Shown here in pieces: positions 21,498-24,777 of a DNA stretch of 24,777 nt. The stretch lies in assembly GCA_900539345.1 (NCBI GenBank), contig UQBS01000046.1, forward strand, positions 1-24,777, in the 5' to 3' direction. The position numbers and the translations under genes were made by a program. The notes beneath the pieces are model-generated. The model was not told the DNA's origin. It made no database searches and was given only the letters and a program-made list of their open reading frames with translations. The first letter of the stretch is position 1, and every line of letters begins with the position of its first letter. The DNA comes from an uncultured Coriobacteriaceae bacterium (GTDB lineage Bacteria; Actinomycetota; Coriobacteriia; Coriobacteriales; UMGS124).

Positions 21498-23831
21498 GTG
21501 GCAACTCAGGTATTCGACGTCACGGGAATGACCTGCGCGGCGTGCTCGGCTCGCGTCGAGAAGACGACGAGCGCGGTGCCCGGCGTGGAGAAGGCCGTGG
21601 TCAACCTGCTCAAGAACAGCATGGCGGTCACGTATTCGGGTGACGAGGCGGTGCTTGCTGCAATCAGCGAGGCTGTTGACAAGGCCGGATATGGTGCCAT
21701 CCCGCGTGCCGCGCAAGGCGCATCGGCCGGCACGGCGGCTCAGAGGGGCCCTGCAGGTCCCACGCCTGCCGAGATTGCCCAGGCCGAGGCAAAACGCGTG
21801 CGCATTCGCCTTATCGTGAGCTTCATCTTCACCATCCCGCTGTTCTACCTGGATATGGGCCATATGTACGGTTGGCCCCTGCCAAGTATTTTCTTGGGCC
21901 ACGAGAACATGATGACGTTTGGCCTCACGCAGTTCCTGCTCGTCATTCCGGTCATCGCAATCAACTTCAAGTTCTTCCGCAACGGTTTCAAGGGCCTCAT
22001 CCATAAGGCGCCCAACATGGACACGCTTGTGGCGCTGGGCGCGGCCGCTTCCACACTCTACAGCATCGCGGCGCTGTACCGGATCGGGTACTTGCTTGGC
22101 CACGGCGACCTTGACGGTGCGCATATGGCGGCGATGGACCTGTACTTCGAGAGCGCCGGCATGATCCTCACTCTCATCACGCTGGGCAAGTACTTTGAGG
22201 CACGCGCCAAGGGCCGCACGACCGACGCCATCGCCTCGCTCATGAACCTGGCGCCCAAGACGGCGGTGCTCGTGGGCGACGATGGGGTGGAGCGCGAGGT
22301 CCCGGTCGAGCAGGTGCAGGTGGGCGACATCCTGGTTGTTCGCACGGGTACGGGCGTGCCGGTCGACGGCGTGGTGCTGGAAGGTTCGGCCGCACTCGAC
22401 GAGTCGGCGCTCACCGGCGAGAGCGTGCCGGTGGACAAGTCTGCAGGAGGCGAGCTTTCCGCAGGTACGGTGGTTGTTTCGGGATATGTGCGCATGCGTG
22501 CCACGCGCGTTGGCGACGATACCGCGCTCGCCCATATCATCAAGCTGGTAGATGATGCCACGAGCAGCAAGGCTCCTATCCAGCGCATCGCCGACCGCAT
22601 TTCCAGCGTGTTCGTGCCTGCGGTTATCACGGTGGCGGTTGCCGTGTTCTGCATCTGGCTCGTCGCTACGGGCATGGACGTGACAAAGGCTGTCGTTCAC
22701 GGTATCTCGGTGCTCGTCATCAGCTGCCCGTGCGCCCTTGGCTTGGCCACGCCCACGGCGATCATGGTAGGCACGGGACGCGGTGCCAAGCAGGGCATTC
22801 TCATCAAGAGCGCCGAGACGCTCGAAAACGCCCACGACGTGACCTGCGTCGTGTTCGACAAGACGGGCACCATCACGCACGGCACGCCCGAGGTGACCGA
22901 CGTTGTGTGTGCCCCCGGCATGGAGGAGGCCGACCTTCTCACGCTTGCCTTGAGCATTGAGGAGAAGAGCGAGCATCCTCTGGCGCGTGCGGTGGTGGAT
23001 TACGCGGGCAGCCGTGCTACCGACAAGCTTCCCGTGAGGGACTGGCACCAGGTGTCGGGCCAAGGCCTTGTCTGCACCACCGAGGGTCAGGAGGCTTTTG
23101 CGGGCAACGCGCTCATGATGAGCGAACACAGCATTGACCTGGCAGGATTGGGAACGCGCGCCGACGAACTTGCCGCCCAGGGCAAGACGCCGCTCTTCTT
23201 TGCTTGGGCCGGCCAGCTTGTGGGCCTCATTGCGCTTGCCGACACCGTGAAGCCTACCAGCGCCGCCGCTATCGCCGAGCTGCGCGCGATGGGCATCAAG
23301 ACCGTCATGCTCACGGGCGACAACGAGCGTACGGCCGCAGCCATCCAGAGGCAGGTGGGCGTCGACGAGGTCGTGGCCGGGGTGCTGCCCGAGGGCAAGG
23401 ACGCCGAGATTCGCCGCCTGCAGGCGCAGGGCAAGGTCGCCATGGTGGGTGACGGCGTGAACGATGCCCCTGCTCTGGCGCGTGCCGACATCGGTATTGC
23501 CATCGGCGCCGGCACCGATGTGGCCATCGAGAGCGCCGACATGGTCCTCATGCGTTCCGACCTGCTCGATGTGGCCAGCGCCATCAAACTGTCGTGCTCC
23601 ACGCTGCGCAACATCAAGCAGAACCTCTTCTGGGCTCTGTTCTACAACGTGATCTGCATCCCTGTGGCTGCCGGCACCCTCACGCCGCTTGGCATCACGC
23701 TCACGCCTGACTTTGCGGCCTTTGCCATGAGTTGCAGCTCTATCTGTGTCGTGAGCAATGCACTTCGCCTGCGCGGCTGGAAGCCCAAGTGGCTCTCAGG
23801 TGAGGCGGCTAAGGCGGCGGCGGGGCAATAG
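21498..23831 (+). CDS. copA: Copper-exporting P1B-type ATPase
   Basis: 777 residues. One N-terminal heavy-metal-associated domain (GMTCAACSARV, C13/C16) is followed by about eight membrane helices. The P-type ATPase motifs are complete: TGES in the actuator domain, the intramembrane CPC (C410-P-C412), phosphorylation site DKTGT (D454), TGDN and GDGVNDAP (about 651-658). The last helices carry NAL-type residues and MSCSSICVVSNALRLR, as in Cu(I)-exporting CopA. It pumps Cu(I) out of the cytoplasm using ATP. The start is GTG at 21498, directly after the csoR stop codon, with GGAGGAAGG upstream, so the two are translationally linked. Confidence 0.97.
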   Translation: MATQVFDVTGMTCAACSARVEKTTSAVPGVEKAVVNLLKNSMAVTYSGDEAVLAAISEAVDKAGYGAIPRAAQGASAGTAAQRGPAGPTPAEIAQAEAKRVRIRLIVSFIFTIPLFYLDMGHMYGWPLPSIFLGHENMMTFGLTQFLLVIPVIAINFKFFRNGFKGLIHKAPNMDTLVALGAAASTLYSIAALYRIGYLLGHGDLDGAHMAAMDLYFESAGMILTLITLGKYFEARAKGRTTDAIASLMNLAPKTAVLVGDDGVEREVPVEQVQVGDILVVRTGTGVPVDGVVLEGSAALDESALTGESVPVDKSAGGELSAGTVVVSGYVRMRATRVGDDTALAHIIKLVDDATSSKAPIQRIADRISSVFVPAVITVAVAVFCIWLVATGMDVTKAVVHGISVLVISCPCALGLATPTAIMVGTGRGAKQGILIKSAETLENAHDVTCVVFDKTGTITHGTPEVTDVVCAPGMEEADLLTLALSIEEKSEHPLARAVVDYAGSRATDKLPVRDWHQVSGQGLVCTTEGQEAFAGNALMMSEHSIDLAGLGTRADELAAQGKTPLFFAWAGQLVGLIALADTVKPTSAAAIAELRAMGIKTVMLTGDNERTAAAIQRQVGVDEVVAGVLPEGKDAEIRRLQAQGKVAMVGDGVNDAPALARADIGIAIGAGTDVAIESADMVLMRSDLLDVASAIKLSCSTLRNIKQNLFWALFYNVICIPVAAGTLTPLGITLTPDFAAFAMSCSSICVVSNALRLRGWKPKWLSGEAAKAAAGQ

Positions 23832-23912
23832 GGCCGCCGTTTGCAAGTTGGGTTCCACGATGCGGGGTGCCCCGTGCGCCCTGCATCATATATAGATGAA
23901 CCATATACACAA

Positions 23913-23934
23913 GGCGGGCGTTTCGGCGCCCGCC
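23913..23934 (+). other. Hairpin in the leader of copZ
   Basis: GGCGGGCG (23913-23920) pairs with CGCCCGCC (23927-23934) around TTTCGG, ending seven bases before the ribosome site AAGAAAGGA. There is no T-run, so it is more likely an RNA-stabilising or processing structure than a terminator. Confidence 0.45.
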
Positions 23935-23959
23935 GCGTAAAGAAGAAAGGATTGCAATC

Positions 23960-24184
23960 ATGGGTCTGTTCAGCAAGAAGGAGACCACCACGTTCGACGT
24001 TAAGGGCATGCACTGCCCCAAGTGTGTGGCCCGCGTGACTGATGCGCTTCAGGGCGTCGAGGGCGTCACCGCTGCCACCGTCACGCTTGAGGACGAGAAG
24101 GCCGTCGTCGAGGGCCACGGTTACTCGGTTGACGCCTGCATCGCTGCCGTCAGCGAAATCGGCTTCGAGGCAAGCCTGGCATAA
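23960..24184 (+). CDS. copZ: Copper chaperone, heavy-metal-associated domain
   Basis: 74 residues forming one ferredoxin-like HMA domain with the metal site GMHCPKCVARV (two cysteines of MxCxxC) near residues 16-26, then GVEGVTAATVTLEDEKAVVE and GYSVDACIAAVSEIGF. A short basic N-terminal extension (MGLFSKKETTT) precedes the domain. CopZ-type proteins bind Cu(I) in the cytoplasm and hand it to CopA and CsoR. It follows copA by 128 bp on the same strand, with AAGAAAGGA as ribosome site and a hairpin in between. It therefore may be part of the csoR operon or have its own promoter. A long palindrome follows. Confidence 0.93.
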   Translation: MGLFSKKETTTFDVKGMHCPKCVARVTDALQGVEGVTAATVTLEDEKAVVEGHGYSVDACIAAVSEIGFEASLA

Positions 24185-24318
24185 GAGGGGCGCCATGGCT
24201 TAAGGCCGGGGAAGGGCCGCTTCCATCAGAGCTGGGCCTCACGCCAACGTTCGCGACACCACCGCACGCTGCATAGACCCGTGCGCGCATGGCCTGATTT
24301 GTGGCTGCAAACGCGCAA

Positions 24319-24419
24319 GGGGCACCAGGTTCTTCCCGGCGCAGTTTTCCTAAAAGAAGGGGCCCTTGCGGGCCCCTTCTTTTAGGAACTGTTTGAGCGC
24401 GGGAAGAACCTGGCGCCCC
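24319..24419. terminator. Very long palindrome between convergent genes, likely bidirectional terminator
   Basis: Two nested inverted repeats. The outer arms are 24319-24338 and 24400-24419 (19 of 20 paired, containing CCAGGTTCTTCCCG). The inner arms are 24347-24365 and 24370-24388 (19 of 19, TTCCTAAAAGAAGGGGCCC) around a 4-base loop. Between the arm sets 6-8 bases pair only loosely. The inner arms end in CTTCTTTTAGG rather than a pure T-run. Position between copZ and the convergent CBS gene supports termination in both directions. Confidence 0.65.
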
Positions 24420-24438
24420 CTCGGGAGCCTTGTCCGAG

Positions 24439-24777
24439 CTACTCGGCCCACTCCACGTAGCGCGCCATGGCGCACTGAACAATGTCGGAACGGTTGATGA
24501 CGCCCACGACCTGGCCCTCGTCGAGGACGGCGACCTTCTTGAGGTGGTTCTCGCCAAGCACGCGGCATACTTCGGGAAGGTCGGCGTGAATGTCCACACC
24601 GATGATGCCCTTGGTGCCGATCTCCTTGGCAGGCAGCTTGACCAGGGCGTCGAGCACCTCGTTGAAGCCTTCGCCCTCCTTGGTCTTGCTGATGGTCTGA
24701 GACATCATGACGATGGGGTCCACCACGGTGGCGGTGCGCTTGGACAGGAAGCGCATCACGTCGCCGTCGGACACGAA
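24439..24777 (-). CDS. CBS-domain protein (C-terminal part)
   Basis: 112 codons are visible; the frame continues past the window end. It begins in the last part of a first CBS motif (VSDGDVMRFLSKRT) and contains a full second one: ALVKLPAKEIGTKGIIGVDI, ADLPEVCRVLGENHLKKVAV and VVGVINRSDIVQC. CBS pairs bind adenine nucleotides such as AMP, ATP or SAM and regulate attached or partner proteins. The N-terminal portion, which would tell whether it is a stand-alone CBS pair, is not visible. It is convergent with copZ across the long palindrome. Confidence 0.85.
   Translation of the reverse strand, partial: FVSDGDVMRFLSKRTATVVDPIVMMSQTISKTKEGEGFNEVLDALVKLPAKEIGTKGIIGVDIHADLPEVCRVLGENHLKKVAVLDEGQVVGVINRSDIVQCAMARYVEWAE

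Noticed and set aside
21168..23129. Very long open frame (653 codons) on the minus strand
   Set aside because: It lies wholly antisense to csoR/copA, whose motifs are unambiguous; such frames arise from strong third-position GC bias. Its translation is rich in H, R and A and matches no family.
1..24777. CRISPR array, complete insertion sequence or prophage genes
   Set aside because: No regularly spaced repeats, cas genes, transposase or phage structural genes were seen.

Overview
The window looks like chromosomal DNA from an anaerobic, high-GC actinobacterium of the class Coriobacteriia, most likely Eggerthellaceae. This is inferred from gene content: exported FAD-dependent reductases of the fumarate-reductase/flavocytochrome c type with Tat leaders, LuxR regulators with a long multi-pass membrane N-terminus, an exported cytochrome-sulfite oxidase-fold fusion, and an orphan Tat-exported oligopeptide-type binding protein. 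No database search was possible, so the species is not named.

Layout. 1-459 is the 3' end of a flavoprotein reductase, followed by a terminator that exists in two tandem copies. 859-2610 is an accessory unit: a gene for an AbiEi-like/PD-(D/E)XK (DUF559-like) fusion, bracketed by two inverted copies of a ~155 bp element with nearly perfect terminal inverted repeats. 2807-5099 is housekeeping: tRNA-Arg(ACG), a conserved hypothetical gene and the redox chaperone Hsp33. 5236-8450 is a membrane LuxR regulator divergent from a Tat-exported FAD reductase, followed by a small free-standing molybdenum-cofactor dimerisation-domain protein (8506-8769). 8926-12482 (minus strand) is a compact four-gene operon: ECF sigma factor, membrane protein, ABC ATPase and ABC-2-type permease.

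12662-14343 is a second accessory patch: a frameshifted pseudogene, a short terminator-ended RNA followed by an Abi_2/AbiF-like HEPN protein, then the 3' remnant of a GyrI-like effector-binding domain. The RNA-plus-HEPN pair is a candidate RNA-antitoxin/HEPN-toxin defence module. 14565-18741 (minus strand) holds the orphan binding protein and a two-gene unit for exported respiratory proteins: a c-type cytochrome/sulfite-oxidase-fold fusion and a secreted sulfite-oxidase-fold partner. A second membrane LuxR regulator (19102-20619) is divergent from that unit and is followed by a second free-standing dimerisation-domain gene. 21021-24184 is a copper-efflux operon (promoter, CsoR operator, csoR, copA, copZ). 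A ~100-nt palindrome separates it from a convergent CBS-domain gene that runs off the window.

The recurring theme is modular respiration: membrane LuxR regulators sit next to exported redox enzymes, and the same ~80-residue Mo-cofactor dimerisation domain appears three times, once fused and twice alone. The two defence-like units, the inverted-repeat-flanked AbiEi/nuclease gene and the RNA-HEPN module, are the most likely places for undescribed biology.
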